Source of the DNA: Actinokineospora globicatena
GTDB taxonomy: Bacteria > Actinomycetota > Actinomycetes > Mycobacteriales > Pseudonocardiaceae
NCBI RefSeq assembly: GCF_024171945.1
Contig: NZ_JAMTCR010000004.1
Location: 992,001-1,056,000 of the forward strand
Length of the DNA stretch: 64,000 nucleotides
Reading direction: 5' to 3'
The notes under the pieces are model-generated. The model was not told the origin of the DNA and ran no database searches. It worked only from the letters and a program-made list of their open reading frames with translations. How positions within the stretch are numbered: position 1 is the first letter of the stretch; the number at the start of each line of letters is the position of its first letter. Of the stretch, positions 55,504-64,000 are shown in pieces. Made by a program: the position numbers and the translations under genes.

Positions 55504-55920
55504 TCAGCCCTCTTGCAGGTCGGCCAGGGCCGCCTTGACCTTGGACAGCTCCGCCTCGAGCTCCTCCATCCGCGCGCGGTGCTGCTCGCGCGCGGTGTCG
55601 AGGACGGACTCGATGGTCTTCGAGATGTCCTCGTGCAGCTCGGCCGCGGCCCGGGACACGGCGGCCGCGGGGACCTGCAGCCCCTGCAGCACCCGCTTGC
55701 CGCCCTGGCTGAGCTCGGCCTGCCACTCGCCATCGGCGGTGCCGGTGACGGTGAGGGTGAGCTCGACGGTGCGGGTCTTCTTCGCCGTGCTCTGGGCGCG
55801 CGGCACCCTCGGCTTCTTGGTGGGCGCCTCCGCGACGACAGGCTGCTCGGGCGCGGCGGCGGGCACCGACGACTCGGTCGCCACGGTCTCCGCCTGCTCG
55901 GTCTCGGTCTCGGTGGACAA
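55504..55920 (-). CDS. Acidic, partly disordered protein with coiled-coil end
   Basis: The 138-aa protein has a Glu/Thr/Ala/Pro-rich N-terminus (about 1-50), a short beta region (TVELTLTVTGTADGEWQAEL) and a C-terminal coiled coil (DISKTIESVLDTAREQHRAR then MEELEAELSKVKAALADL). The start is a TTG at 55920 with GAGAGGGAG six bases 5', the only strong RBS. I know no function; small proteins of this shape occur near envelope or nucleoid genes. Confidence 0.7.
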   Translation of the reverse strand: MSTETETEQAETVATESSVPAAAPEQPVVAEAPTKKPRVPRAQSTAKKTRTVELTLTVTGTADGEWQAELSQGGKRVLQGLQVPAAAVSRAAAELHEDISKTIESVLDTAREQHRARMEELEAELSKVKAALADLQEG

Positions 55921-56098
55921 GATCCACTCCCTCTCACGACGCGTGGTGAATCCGGTGAATTAGAACACTCGTTCGCCTGCGCGGGATCGCCGGGTCGGGT
56001 ACTCGCGGGCGTCACCCGATCGGGCGCATCTCCGGTTGGGAGGTGAAGTGCCTGGTCAGCGCCTCGATACTCGGAGGAGGGGAACAGGGAGGGTGCGC

Positions 56099-57319
56099 GT
56101 GTCCGGTGCGGGATGGGACTCCGAGATCCAGCGGTTGGCCGCGGTGAAGGCGCTGCGGCTGCTCGACACCCCGCGCGAGGAGCGGTTCGACCGGATCACC
56201 CGGCTCGTGCAGCGGGTGCTCGACGTGCCGATCGCGCTGGTCAGCCTGGTCGACGTGGACCGGCAGTGGTTCAAGTCGTGCGTGGGCCTCGACGCCGAGC
56301 AGACCCACCGCAGCGTCTCGTTCTGCTCGCACGCCATCGCCGAGCCGACCATGATGGAGATCCCGGACGCCACCCTCGACCCGCGCTTCGCCGACAACCC
56401 GCACGTCGTCGGCGAACCGCACATCCGGTTCTACGCCGGTCAGCCGATCGCGGCGCCGTCCGGTCACCTGGTCGGCACGCTGTGCGCGGTCGACATGGTC
56501 CCCCGCGTGCTCGACGACGCCGACCGCGAGTGCCTGCGCGACCTCGCGGCGTGGGTGGAACTGGAGTGCGCGGTCGTGCAGGCCACCCAGTGGGAGGCCG
56601 ACACCGTGCGCGCCAGGACCGACTTCGTCTCGGTGGTCAGCCACGAGCTGCGCACCCCGCTGACCTCCATCAGCGGCTCGCTGGAACTGGCCCTCTCCGG
56701 CGACTTCGGCGACCTCGACCCGCGGGTGCGCAACCTCGTCGCCATCGCCTCCCGCAACGCCGACCGCCTGGTCCGGATGTCCGCCGACGTGCTCGACCTG
56801 CACCACATGCGCAAGGGCGACCTGCGGCTGACCTTCGACCGGGTGTCACTCGCCGAGGTGGTCGACCACGCCGTGCACTCGGTGGCGCACGCCAGCCGCA
56901 CCGGCCAGGTCCTGGTCGTCGTCACCTGCGCCGACACCCTGCACGTCCGCGGCGACGCCGACCGGCTGGTGCAGGTCCTGACCAACCTCCTGGCCAACGC
57001 GGTCCGGGTGTCGGAACCGGGCACCAAGGTCGAGGTCGCCGCCGAGCGGACCGGCAACTGGACCACCATCACCGTCCGCGACCACGGCCCCGGCGTGCCC
57101 GCCGACCGGCTCAACGCGATCTTCGAACCGTTCGTCCAGTTCGACGTCCCCCGGCAGCGCAAGGCGGGCAGCGCAGGTCTCGGCCTGGCGATCACCCGGG
57201 GAATCGTGGAGGCCCACGGCGGCACGATCCGCGCCATGCCCGCGTCCGGTGGGGGGAGTGTGTTCGAGGTGCTGGTACCCGCGGACGGGCCACAGGACGA
57301 GGGCCGACCTTGGTGGTAG
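56099..57319 (+). CDS. GAF-domain sensor histidine kinase
   Basis: The 406-aa soluble kinase has an N-terminal GAF domain (ITRLVQRVLDVPIALVSLVD, RQWFKSCVGLDAEQTHRSVS, FYAGQPIAAPSGHLVGTLCA). The H-box is VVSHELRTPLTSISGSLELA and the ATPase domain has NLLANAVRVSEPG, RDHGPGVPADRL, GSAGLGLAITRG. Ligand could be a tetrapyrrole or redox signal; the GAF has Cys residues (SFCSHA). GTG 56099 follows GGGAGG by six bases. The receiver at 57377 is convergent and may be its partner. Confidence 0.92.
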   Translation: MSGAGWDSEIQRLAAVKALRLLDTPREERFDRITRLVQRVLDVPIALVSLVDVDRQWFKSCVGLDAEQTHRSVSFCSHAIAEPTMMEIPDATLDPRFADNPHVVGEPHIRFYAGQPIAAPSGHLVGTLCAVDMVPRVLDDADRECLRDLAAWVELECAVVQATQWEADTVRARTDFVSVVSHELRTPLTSISGSLELALSGDFGDLDPRVRNLVAIASRNADRLVRMSADVLDLHHMRKGDLRLTFDRVSLAEVVDHAVHSVAHASRTGQVLVVVTCADTLHVRGDADRLVQVLTNLLANAVRVSEPGTKVEVAAERTGNWTTITVRDHGPGVPADRLNAIFEPFVQFDVPRQRKAGSAGLGLAITRGIVEAHGGTIRAMPASGGGSVFEVLVPADGPQDEGRPWW

Positions 57320-57376
57320 CCGGGCTCGCGCTCCGGAGAGGCTGGGGTCCGGTAGGAGATCGGACGCGCGCCGGGG

Positions 57377-57763
57377 TTACCAGCCGAGGATGAGGGCTAC
57401 CTCGGCGCCGATGCGGCGGGGGTCGAAGGGCTTGGAGAGGACGGCGGCGGCGCCGAGGGCGCAGAGGCGTTGGTTGAGGTCGGGTTCGGCGGCGCCGGTG
57501 ACGAAGACGACGGGGACGGCGCAGGTGTCGGGGTCGGCGCGCAGGGCGGCGAGGACGCCGGGGCCGTCGAGGATGGGCATGTCGACGTCGAGCAGAACCG
57601 CGTCCGGGGCGTGCTCGCGGCAGCGGTGCACGGCCTCCGTGCCCGAGGTCACGGCCTGCACGTCCCACCCCTGGTAGGTCGTCAGGCACATCTCCATCAG
57701 GTCGACGAGGTCCTGGTCGTCATCGACGACGAGGACCCGCATTGCTCGTTCGGACACGCCCAT
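57377..57763 (-). CDS. Stand-alone response regulator receiver
   Basis: The 128-aa receiver has VLVVDDDQDLVDLMEMCL, phospho-Asp in VLLDVDMPILDGPG and LSKPFDPRRIG. It has no output domain. It lies head to tail (convergent) with the GAF kinase. The start is uncertain: ATG 57763, GTG 57769 or ATG 57742. The gene for an FAD enzyme lies upstream on the same strand. Confidence 0.85.
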   Translation of the reverse strand: MGVSERAMRVLVVDDDQDLVDLMEMCLTTYQGWDVQAVTSGTEAVHRCREHAPDAVLLDVDMPILDGPGVLAALRADPDTCAVPVVFVTGAAEPDLNQRLCALGAAAVLSKPFDPRRIGAEVALILGW

Positions 57764-57812
57764 CCCCACAGTGTGCGGCCAGCGGCGCGTTTCGGCAGCC
57801 GAATCGTCTCGG

Positions 57813-59042
57813 CTACTCCGCGGCGCGGATGGCGGCGGCCGCCCGGCGGCCCGACACCAGGGCGCCCTGCAGGGACGGGGTGTCGCGGTGGTCGCCGCAG
57901 ACGTAGACGCCGTCGCCGAGGGCGACGGGTTTGCGCAGCGGGCCGGTGTGCACGGGCAGGGCCTCGGGGATCCGGTAGGTGCGGACGTGCAGCCAGGTCG
58001 TGGTGTCGCGGTGGTACATGGCCGACAGGTGTGCGCGGACGGCCTGCTCGCCGGGGTCCTCGGTGCCCAGCACGGTCGACGACACCAGCGTCCCGCCCGG
58101 GGCGTACTCGGGGGCGGTGTTGGTCAGCACCACGCTGTTCACCACCGGACCCCGCCGCGCGCCGTCGACCACGATGGCCGCCTCGGCGACGGGTGGGAAG
58201 TCCGCGAGGTGGTAGTAGGTGAGGCACCCGCGCGTGCGCGGCGCCGCGATCCGGCCGCCGGACAACGCGTGCGCCGCCGTGCCGCCGACGGCGATCACCA
58301 CGTGCCGGGCGGTGACCGTCCCGAACTCGCCGGTGACCCGTCCCGGGTGGACCTCGCGGATCGGGTAGCTGTAGCGGATCGCGTCGGTCGGCAGCGACGC
58401 GGCCAGTTGGTCCGGGATCGCGCGCATCCCCGCCGCGGGCACGCCGATCACGCCGCGCGCGAACGAGCGGACGACGAACTCGGCGAACCGGCTCGGCACC
58501 GTCAGCTCCGGGTCCAGGAACACACCGGACAGGAACGGCTGGACGAACCGGTCGTAGAGCGGGCCGGTGATCCCGTAGTCGGCGAGCCGCACCCGGAACG
58601 GCCGGTCGTCGCGGTCCCGCAACGCCTTCGCGGGCGCGGCGGCCAACGCGGCGGCGTACGCGCCGAGCATCATCTTCCTGGCCAGCGACCCGACCGGGGC
58701 CCGCAGCGTCTCGCGCAGCTTGCTCGGCTCACGCAGCGGATCGGCCAGCAGGTGCAGGCCGTCGTCGTCGCTGACCAGCGCGGCGGGCAGGAACGGCCGC
58801 AGGTCCAGCGCGTCGAGGTCGAGCAGGTCGCGCACCGCCGGGTAGCCCGCGTTGAGCACCTGGAACCCCCGGTCGAGCAGCAACCCCCGGCTCCGGTCCG
58901 TGCGCACCCGCCCACCCGGCGCCTCGTCCGCCTCCACCACGACGACCTCGCGCCCGGCCTCCACCAGGGTCTTGGCCGCGGTCAACCCAGCCAGCCCGGC
59001 GCCCACCACGACGATGTCGGTCTCCGTTGCCACGCCCGCCAC
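57813..59042 (-). CDS. FAD-dependent amine oxidase/phytoene desaturase-like oxidoreductase
   Basis: The 409-aa flavoprotein has an N-terminal Rossmann motif DIVVVGAGLAGLTAAKTL and the EADEAPGGRVRTD segment. Its C-terminal FAD signature is VYVCGDHRDTPSLQGALVSG. Length is shorter than typical phytoene desaturases. Start is GTG 59042 or 59033, neither with a strong RBS. The substrate is unknown: relatives act on carotenoids, protoporphyrinogen or amines. Confidence 0.85.
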   Translation of the reverse strand: MAGVATETDIVVVGAGLAGLTAAKTLVEAGREVVVVEADEAPGGRVRTDRSRGLLLDRGFQVLNAGYPAVRDLLDLDALDLRPFLPAALVSDDDGLHLLADPLREPSKLRETLRAPVGSLARKMMLGAYAAALAAAPAKALRDRDDRPFRVRLADYGITGPLYDRFVQPFLSGVFLDPELTVPSRFAEFVVRSFARGVIGVPAAGMRAIPDQLAASLPTDAIRYSYPIREVHPGRVTGEFGTVTARHVVIAVGGTAAHALSGGRIAAPRTRGCLTYYHLADFPPVAEAAIVVDGARRGPVVNSVVLTNTAPEYAPGGTLVSSTVLGTEDPGEQAVRAHLSAMYHRDTTTWLHVRTYRIPEALPVHTGPLRKPVALGDGVYVCGDHRDTPSLQGALVSGRRAAAAIRAAE

Positions 59043-59169
59043 CGTACCCAGCGGCCCCCCACTCCCGGTCCGTCCGACACGGACACCCGGCCCACCAGTC
59101 GATCACCCGCTACCGCGCGGACCGGGGGTGATCGAGCCGGGATCCGGCTCGTGGGGTGGGTTCGGGCGG

Positions 59170-59266
59170 CGGCGACCAAGATCGAACCGGCCTGAGCAGC
59201 CCCCGATATACAGCCTACGGGCCGGGGGCGACGGGATGGGCGGGTCGCGGTGGGGGCTGTGGATAA
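59170..59266 (+). repeat. Compound intergenic repeat, partial copy 3
   Basis: CCAAGATCGAACCGGCCTGA, then CAGCCCCCGATATACAGCCT, follow the same order and exact spacing as CCAAGATC...ACAGCCTAC in copy 1 (35 bases after CCAAGATC in both). TGTGGATAA at 59258-59266, complement of TTATCCACA, occupies the place of the DnaA box. The hairpin core is missing. Confidence 0.7.
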
Positions 59267-59350
59267 CTCGGTTGGCGCGTGGCACTTCGGCGGCGGAGGG
59301 GGCGGTGGCGCTCGTGCCGTTGGTGCGGGGCCTGTGGTGGGTTTGGCTCG

Positions 59351-59414
59351 GTGCGGTGGTGCGGTGGTGCGGTGGTGCGGTGGTGCGGTGGTGCGGTGGT
59401 GCGGTGGTGCGGTG
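59351..59414 (+). repeat. Eight tandem copies of GTGCGGTG
   Basis: Sixty-four bases are exactly eight head-to-tail copies of the 8-mer GTGCGGTG, without a mismatch. Because 8 is not a multiple of 3, all three frames read the same 8-residue repeat, which makes false ORFs. Copy number is likely to vary between isolates. Confidence 0.95.
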
Positions 59415-59547
59415 GGCGGCCAAGGGCCGGATGGGTGAGGCGGGCGAGGGGCGGGCGGGCGTTGAGCGGCGAGGCTGGGGCGGGGGTGGCCGGGCTGGGG
59501 AGGGCAGCCGGGGCTGGGGTGGGCGCGTGGCGGTGGATCGGCGGGCG

Positions 59548-60582
59548 CTAGGTGGGGAGGGTGATGCGGATGCGGCAGCCGCGGGTTGAGTCGACTACGG
59601 CGATGGTGCCGCCGTGGAGTTCGATGACCCAGCGGGCGATGGACAGGCCCAGGCCGGTGCCGCCGCCGAGGGCCTTCTCGCCGCGGGTGAAGCGGCGGAA
59701 GACCAGGTCGCGTTCGGCGACGGCGATGCCGGGGCCCTCGTCCCTGACCTCCAGCAGCAGCCCGGCGGGGGAGCGGGCGGCGGTGACCCACACCCGGCCG
59801 TCGGGTGGGCCGTGGCGGACGGCGTTGTCGAGCAGGTTCACCAGGACCTGGTGCAGCCGCTCGCCGTCAGCGGTGACGGTCACGGCGTCGGTGGCGACCG
59901 TGGTGGTGAACCGGACCGCCGACCGGCCGACCGCCGCGGCGTTGACCTCGGCCTCGGCGACCACGTCGGCCAGCAGCGGCTCGACGGGCAGCGGTTCGCG
60001 CGGCAGCGGGTGCGCACCGGCGTCGATGCGGGACAGGTCGAGCAGCTCGGTCACCAGCCTGCTCAGCCGCACCGTCTGCGCCAGCGCGGTGCGCATGGTG
60101 GCCGGGTTCGGCTCGCTCACCCCGTCCACCACGTTCTCCAGCACGGCCTGCAGCGCGGCGATCGGGGTGCGCAGCTCGTGCGAGACGTTGGCGATCAGCT
60201 CGCGCCGGTTGCGGTCGGCGGCCTCCAGGTCGGCGCTCATCTGGTTGAACGCCCGGCCCAGCGCGCCGACCTCGTCGCGGGCGGTGACCCGGATCCGGCG
60301 CGAGTAGTCGCCCCTGGCCATCGCCCCGGCGGCGGCGGTCATGTCGCGCAGCGGCCTGGTCATGCCGTGCGCCAGGATCTGCGACACCGCGACCGCGCCG
60401 ATGATCGCGGTGACCGAGGTCGACGCCGGGATCCAGCCCACGTCGGCCCAGAAGTAGGCCAGGCCCGCGGTGCCGGAGGCGACCAGCAGGATGCTGATCT
60501 TCAGCTTCATCGAGCGCACCGGGTCCAGCGGCCGGGGCAGCAGTTCCAGCAGCTCCAGCGCCCGGCTCCGCACGGCGGTCAC
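59548..60582 (-). CDS. Sensor histidine kinase (HAMP, PhoR class)
   Basis: The 344-aa kinase has one or two TM helices (LKISILLVASGTAGLAYFWA, SVTAIIGAVAVSQILA) with a very short outer loop. HAMP (MTRPLRDMTAAAGAMARGDY) and H-box NVSHELRTPIAALQAVLENV precede ATPase motifs LLDNAVRHGPPDG, RDEGPGIAVAER and GTGLGLSIARWV. The lack of a large sensor domain suggests sensing within the membrane. GTG 60582 overlaps the regulator stop (GTGA) with GGAGG upstream. Confidence 0.93.
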   Translation of the reverse strand: MTAVRSRALELLELLPRPLDPVRSMKLKISILLVASGTAGLAYFWADVGWIPASTSVTAIIGAVAVSQILAHGMTRPLRDMTAAAGAMARGDYSRRIRVTARDEVGALGRAFNQMSADLEAADRNRRELIANVSHELRTPIAALQAVLENVVDGVSEPNPATMRTALAQTVRLSRLVTELLDLSRIDAGAHPLPREPLPVEPLLADVVAEAEVNAAAVGRSAVRFTTTVATDAVTVTADGERLHQVLVNLLDNAVRHGPPDGRVWVTAARSPAGLLLEVRDEGPGIAVAERDLVFRRFTRGEKALGGGTGLGLSIARWVIELHGGTIAVVDSTRGCRIRITLPT

Positions 60583-61265
60583 CCGGCCACCTCCAGCGCG
60601 TAGCCCACGCCGTGCACGGTGCGGATCAGGTCGGCGCCGAGCTTGCGCCGCAGCGCCTTGACGTGGCTGTCGACGGTGCGGGTCCCGGCAGGCTCGCCCC
60701 AGCCCCAGATCTCGGCCAGCAGCCGCTCCCTGGGCTGCACCGCGCGCGGCCGGGCGGCCAGGTAGGCGAGCAGGTCGAACTCGATCGGCGTCAGGTGCGC
60801 CTCGACCCCGGCCCGCCGCACCCGGCGCTGCACCGCGTCGACCTCCAGGTCGCCGACGACCGTGGGCGCCTGCCCCGGCTCGCTCTGCCCGGCCCGCTCG
60901 ACCCGGCGCAGCAGCGCGTGCACCCTGGCCACGAGCTCGCGCGGGGAGAACGGCTTGGTCATGTAGTCGTCGGCGCCGACCCCGAGGCCCACGAGCAGGT
61001 CGGTCTCGTCGTCGCGGGCGGTGAGCATGAGCACCGGCACCGGACGGCGCGCCTGGACCCGGCGGCACACCTCCAGCCCGTCGAACCCGGGCAGCATCAC
61101 GTCGAGCACCACCAGGTCGGGGCGGGTCCGCTCGGCGGCGTCCACCCCGGCCGGGCCGTCGTGGGCTAGGTCGACGTCGTAGCCCTCCGCGCGCAGCCGG
61201 GCCGCGATCGATGCGGCGATGGTGTGCTCGTCCTCGACCACGAGGACCCGGCGCCTGTTGCCCAT
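60579..61265 (-). CDS. OmpR-family response regulator
   Basis: The 228-aa protein has a receiver (VLVVEDEHTIAASIAARL, VVLDVMLPGFDGLEVCRRV, TKPFSPREL) and a winged helix (TPIEFDLLAYLAARPRAVQP, EIWGWGEPAGTRTVDSHVKA, VHGVGYALEVAG). It is first in a two-gene operon with its kinase. The open frame continues far upstream, antisense to hrpA, but that part is unrelated; ATG 61265 is the start. Confidence 0.94.
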   Translation of the reverse strand: MGNRRRVLVVEDEHTIAASIAARLRAEGYDVDLAHDGPAGVDAAERTRPDLVVLDVMLPGFDGLEVCRRVQARRPVPVLMLTARDDETDLLVGLGVGADDYMTKPFSPRELVARVHALLRRVERAGQSEPGQAPTVVGDLEVDAVQRRVRRAGVEAHLTPIEFDLLAYLAARPRAVQPRERLLAEIWGWGEPAGTRTVDSHVKALRRKLGADLIRTVHGVGYALEVAG

Positions 61266-61394
61266 GGGGGGCACTCTAGGTGCGGCGTGTGCGCCCACGC
61301 GGGGTGGTGTGTGGAGGTTCTGTGCAGGTGGTCGCGGTGCGGCGGGGAAACCGGGGTGAGACCGGCGGGCACCATTGCCTAGGCTGGGGGGCAA

Positions 61395-64000
61395 ATGAGC
61401 ACCACCGACACCACGGTCGGATCCGCCGACCTGCGCGCCGCCCTGCCCGAGCTGATGCTGCGGGACGAGCGGCGGCTGGCCCGCAGGCTCGACGGGCTGC
61501 GCAAGACCAGGGACCCCCAGCGCAAGCGGGCCGCCTTGGCCAAGATCGCCGAAGAGGTCGAGACCGCGCGCACCCGGGTGGCTCGGCGGCGCTCGTCGGT
61601 GCCCGCGCTGAAGTACCCGGAGGACCTGCCGGTCAGCCAGCGGCGCGACGACATCCGCGACGCGATCCGCGACAACCAGGTCGTGATCGTCGCGGGTGAG
61701 ACCGGGTCCGGCAAGACCACCCAGCTGCCCAAGATCTGCATGGAGCTGGGCCGTGGCGTGCGCGGGTTCATCGGGCACACCCAGCCGCGCCGGATCGCCG
61801 CGCGCACGGTGGCCGAGCGGGTCGCCGAGGAGGTCGGCACCGCGCTGGGCGAGACCGTCGGCTGGAAGGTGCGGTTCACCGACCAGGTGGGCGACCGGAC
61901 CCTGGTCAAGCTGATGACCGACGGCATCCTGCTGGCCGAGATCCAGAACGACCGGCTGCTCTCCGCCTACGACACGATCATCATCGACGAGGCGCACGAG
62001 CGCAGCCTCAACATCGACTTCCTGCTCGGTTACCTGGCCAGGCTGCTGCCGTCCCGGCCGGACCTCAAGATCGTGATCACCTCGGCGACCATCGACCCGC
62101 AGCGCTTCTCCCGGCACTTCGGCGACGCCCCGATCATCGAGGTCTCCGGCCGCACCTACCCGGTGGAGGTCAGGTACCGGCCGCTGGTCGACCCGGAGGA
62201 CCCCGACGCCGACCCGGACCGCGACCAGACCCAGGGCATCCTCGACGCCGTCGACGAGCTGTGCGCCGAGGGACCGGGCGACATCCTGGTGTTCCTCTCC
62301 GGCGAGCGCGAGATCCGCGACACGGCGGAGGCCTTGGCCGGTCGGAACCTGCGCAACACCGAGATCCTGCCGCTGTACGCGCGGTTGTCCAGCGGCGAGC
62401 AGCACCGGGTGTTCCAGGCGCACAGCGGCCGCCGGGTCGTGCTGGCCACCAACGTCGCCGAGACGTCGCTGACCGTGCCGGGCATCAAGTACGTCGTCGA
62501 CCCGGGCACCGCGCGGATCTCCCGCTACAGCAACCGGCTCAAGGTCCAGCGGCTGCCGATCGAACCGGTGTCGCAGGCCTCGGCCAACCAGCGCAAGGGC
62601 CGCTGCGGCCGCACCTCCGACGGCATCTGCGTCCGGCTCTACGCCGAGGACGACTTCCTGGCCCGGCCCGAGTTCACCGACCCGGAGATCCTGCGCACCA
62701 ACCTGGCCTCGGTCATCCTGCAGATGAGCGCGGCCGACCTGGGCGAGATGGCGGACTTCCCGTTCATCGACCCGCCGGACCGCCGCCACATCGCCGACGG
62801 CGTGCAGCTGCTGCAGGAGCTCGGCGCGCTCGACCCGGCGGAGAAGGACCCGGCCAAGCGGTTGACCGCGCTGGGACGCAAGCTCGCCCAGCTGCCGGTG
62901 GACCCCCGGTTGGCCAGGATGGTCATCGAGGCCGACAAGGCGGGCTGCGTCACCGAGGTCATGGTCATCGCGGCCGCACTGTCCATCCAGGACCCGCGCG
63001 AGCGGCCGCAGGAGAAGCAGCAGGCGGCGGCGGAGAAGCACTCGCGGTTCGCCGACCAGGACTCCGACTTCGTCAGCTACCTCAACCTGTGGCAGTACGT
63101 GCGGGAGCAGCAGAAAGAGCTGTCCGGCAACCGGTTCCGCAAGCAGTGCAAGGCCGAGTTCCTCAACTACCTGTGCATCCGCGAGTGGCAGGACATCCAC
63201 TCGCAGCTGCGGCAGGTGACCAAGCAGCTGGGCGTCACCCCGAACGAGGTGCCCGCCGAGCCGCGCAACGTCCACATCGCCCTGCTGTCGGGCCTGTTGT
63301 CGCACATCGGTTTCCGGGACCCGGCGGGCAAGGAGTACATCGGCGCCCGCAACGCGAAGTTCGCGGTGTTCCCCGGTTCGGCGCTGTTCAAGAAACCGCC
63401 GCGCTGGGTGGTCGCGGCGGAACTGGTGGAGACGACCCGGCTGTGGGGCCGGATCTGCGCCCGGGTCGAGCCGGAGTGGGTCGAGCCGCTGGCCGAGCAC
63501 GTGGTCAAGCGCACCTACAGCGAGCCGCACTGGGAGGCCCGCCAGGGTTCGGTGGTCGCGACCGAGCGGGTGACCCTCTACGGGCTGCCGCTGGTGGTCG
63601 ACCGCAAGGTCCACTATGGACGCATCGACCCCGAGGTCTCGCGCGAGCTGTTCATCCGGCACGCACTGGTCGAGGGGGACTGGCAGACCCGGCACCACTT
63701 CTTCCGCGACAACCGGGCGCTGCTGCGCGAGGTGGAGGAACTGGAGCACCGCGCCCGCCGCCGCGACATCCTGGTCGACGACGAGACGCTGTTCCAGTTC
63801 TACGACCAGCGCATCCCGGCCGAGGTGGTCTCCGGCAGGCACTTCGACACCTGGTGGAAGAAGACCAGGCACGACGCGCCGGACCTGCTGACCTTCTCCA
63901 AGACCATGCTGGTCAACGACACCGCCGCCGACGTGCGCGAACAGGACTTCCCGGACGCGCTGAGCCAGCGCGGCCTGACGTTACCGCTGACCTACCGGTT
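61395..64000 (+). CDS. hrpA: ATP-dependent RNA helicase HrpA, 3' end outside window
   Basis: The first 868 residues of a DEAH-box helicase of the about 1300-aa HrpA class are present. Motifs are VAGETGSGKTTQLPKICMEL (motif I), TQPRRIAARTVA, IIIDEAHERSLNIDFLLG (motif II), ITSATIDP (motif III), ATNVAETSLTVPGIKYVV and QRKGRCGRTSDG. The HA2/OB region follows to the edge. ATG 61395 follows GGGGGGCAA. HrpA unwinds RNA and rescues stalled or collided ribosomes in other bacteria. Truncation is by the window end only. Confidence 0.94.
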   Translation, partial: MSTTDTTVGSADLRAALPELMLRDERRLARRLDGLRKTRDPQRKRAALAKIAEEVETARTRVARRRSSVPALKYPEDLPVSQRRDDIRDAIRDNQVVIVAGETGSGKTTQLPKICMELGRGVRGFIGHTQPRRIAARTVAERVAEEVGTALGETVGWKVRFTDQVGDRTLVKLMTDGILLAEIQNDRLLSAYDTIIIDEAHERSLNIDFLLGYLARLLPSRPDLKIVITSATIDPQRFSRHFGDAPIIEVSGRTYPVEVRYRPLVDPEDPDADPDRDQTQGILDAVDELCAEGPGDILVFLSGEREIRDTAEALAGRNLRNTEILPLYARLSSGEQHRVFQAHSGRRVVLATNVAETSLTVPGIKYVVDPGTARISRYSNRLKVQRLPIEPVSQASANQRKGRCGRTSDGICVRLYAEDDFLARPEFTDPEILRTNLASVILQMSAADLGEMADFPFIDPPDRRHIADGVQLLQELGALDPAEKDPAKRLTALGRKLAQLPVDPRLARMVIEADKAGCVTEVMVIAAALSIQDPRERPQEKQQAAAEKHSRFADQDSDFVSYLNLWQYVREQQKELSGNRFRKQCKAEFLNYLCIREWQDIHSQLRQVTKQLGVTPNEVPAEPRNVHIALLSGLLSHIGFRDPAGKEYIGARNAKFAVFPGSALFKKPPRWVVAAELVETTRLWGRICARVEPEWVEPLAEHVVKRTYSEPHWEARQGSVVATERVTLYGLPLVVDRKVHYGRIDPEVSRELFIRHALVEGDWQTRHHFFRDNRALLREVEELEHRARRRDILVDDETLFQFYDQRIPAEVVSGRHFDTWWKKTRHDAPDLLTFSKTMLVNDTAADVREQDFPDALSQRGLTLPLTYR

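Larger units (their letters stand above)
59043..59547. other. Non-coding region with repeat copy 3 and 8-bp tandem array
   Basis: No gene is supported between the FAD enzyme and the histidine kinase. The left half carries a partial, diverged copy of the compound repeat. The right half is very G-rich on the plus strand, as is the flank of copy 2, and includes eight tandem GTGCGGTG units. Confidence 0.75.

Noticed and set aside
54536-55927. Extension of the zinc-ribbon SDR frame to 941 aa
   Set aside because: The added part is antisense to the enoyl-CoA hydratase gene and lacks any domain; a local ATG at 54535 fits better.
59242-59589. Proteins with GGAVVRWC repeats
   Set aside because: They are all-frame translations of the 8-bp tandem array and have no start signals.
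61266-63872. Long minus-strand frame continuing from the OmpR regulator over hrpA
   Set aside because: Composition is that of an antisense shadow of a GC-rich gene; hrpA on the plus strand has all DEAH motifs.

Overview
The window is very GC-rich, dense, mostly operonic DNA with many GTG starts and stop/start overlaps. FbiC-type FO synthase (coenzyme F420), a ChlI/ChlD-type cobaltochelatase partner, paired DUF6230/DUF6114 genes and Rcp1/SpoIIE/CHASE3 signalling modules point to an actinomycete. Pseudonocardiales (Actinokineospora, Saccharothrix or Amycolatopsis-like) is my best guess, by inference only. I see no rRNA, tRNA, CRISPR array, transposase or phage gene.

Layout. 0.2-1.3 kb: secreted DUF6230 protein and DUF6114 membrane protein. 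1.3-18.4 kb: aerobic (cobG-type) cobalamin pathway in four transcription units. These are chlID-cobO-cobB (minus, behind a cobalamin riboswitch), cobL-cobM-cobK plus a coupled SNF2-family ATPase (plus), cobG-cobH-cobIJ (minus), and cobN (plus, behind a second riboswitch). CobN and the fused ChlI-ChlD protein should form the cobalt chelatase. CobF and the late nucleotide-loop genes are not here. The cobG-H-IJ/cobN block is bracketed by two inverted copies of an about 480-bp intergenic repeat. Each copy has a 31-bp RNA-like hairpin and DnaA-box-like sequences; related pieces lie near 23.0 and 59.2 kb.

19.3-31.4 kb: hemerythrin and DoxX-like proteins, FO synthase, a ROK kinase divergent from a DeoR-type regulator, a MarR regulator divergent from a VOC-pirin operon with a clear promoter and operator, an acyl-CoA dehydrogenase pair with a small coupled ORF, a FabG-like SDR and NAD+ diphosphatase. 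31.6-45.5 kb: MMPL exporter, GlsB/YeaQ membrane protein, phosphoribosyltransferase, STAS protein, a GT39 - GT2/GtrA - GT39 envelope glycosylation operon, a secreted Cys protein, an OmpR-type two-component pair, a Gly/Met-rich membrane protein, a winged-helix protein and an AlkB-family dioxygenase.

45.6-47.5 kb: five small uncharacterised genes, two of them tandem paralogues and two Cys-rich. 47.6-64 kb: ACC deaminase, a three-gene receiver-SpoIIE / CHASE3 kinase / Rcp1 receiver module, a lipoprotein-membrane protein pair, a zinc-ribbon SDR-like protein lacking the usual Tyr, an enoyl-CoA hydratase-like protein, a GAF kinase and lone receiver, an FAD amine oxidase-like enzyme, a second OmpR two-component pair, and the 5' part of hrpA running off the window.
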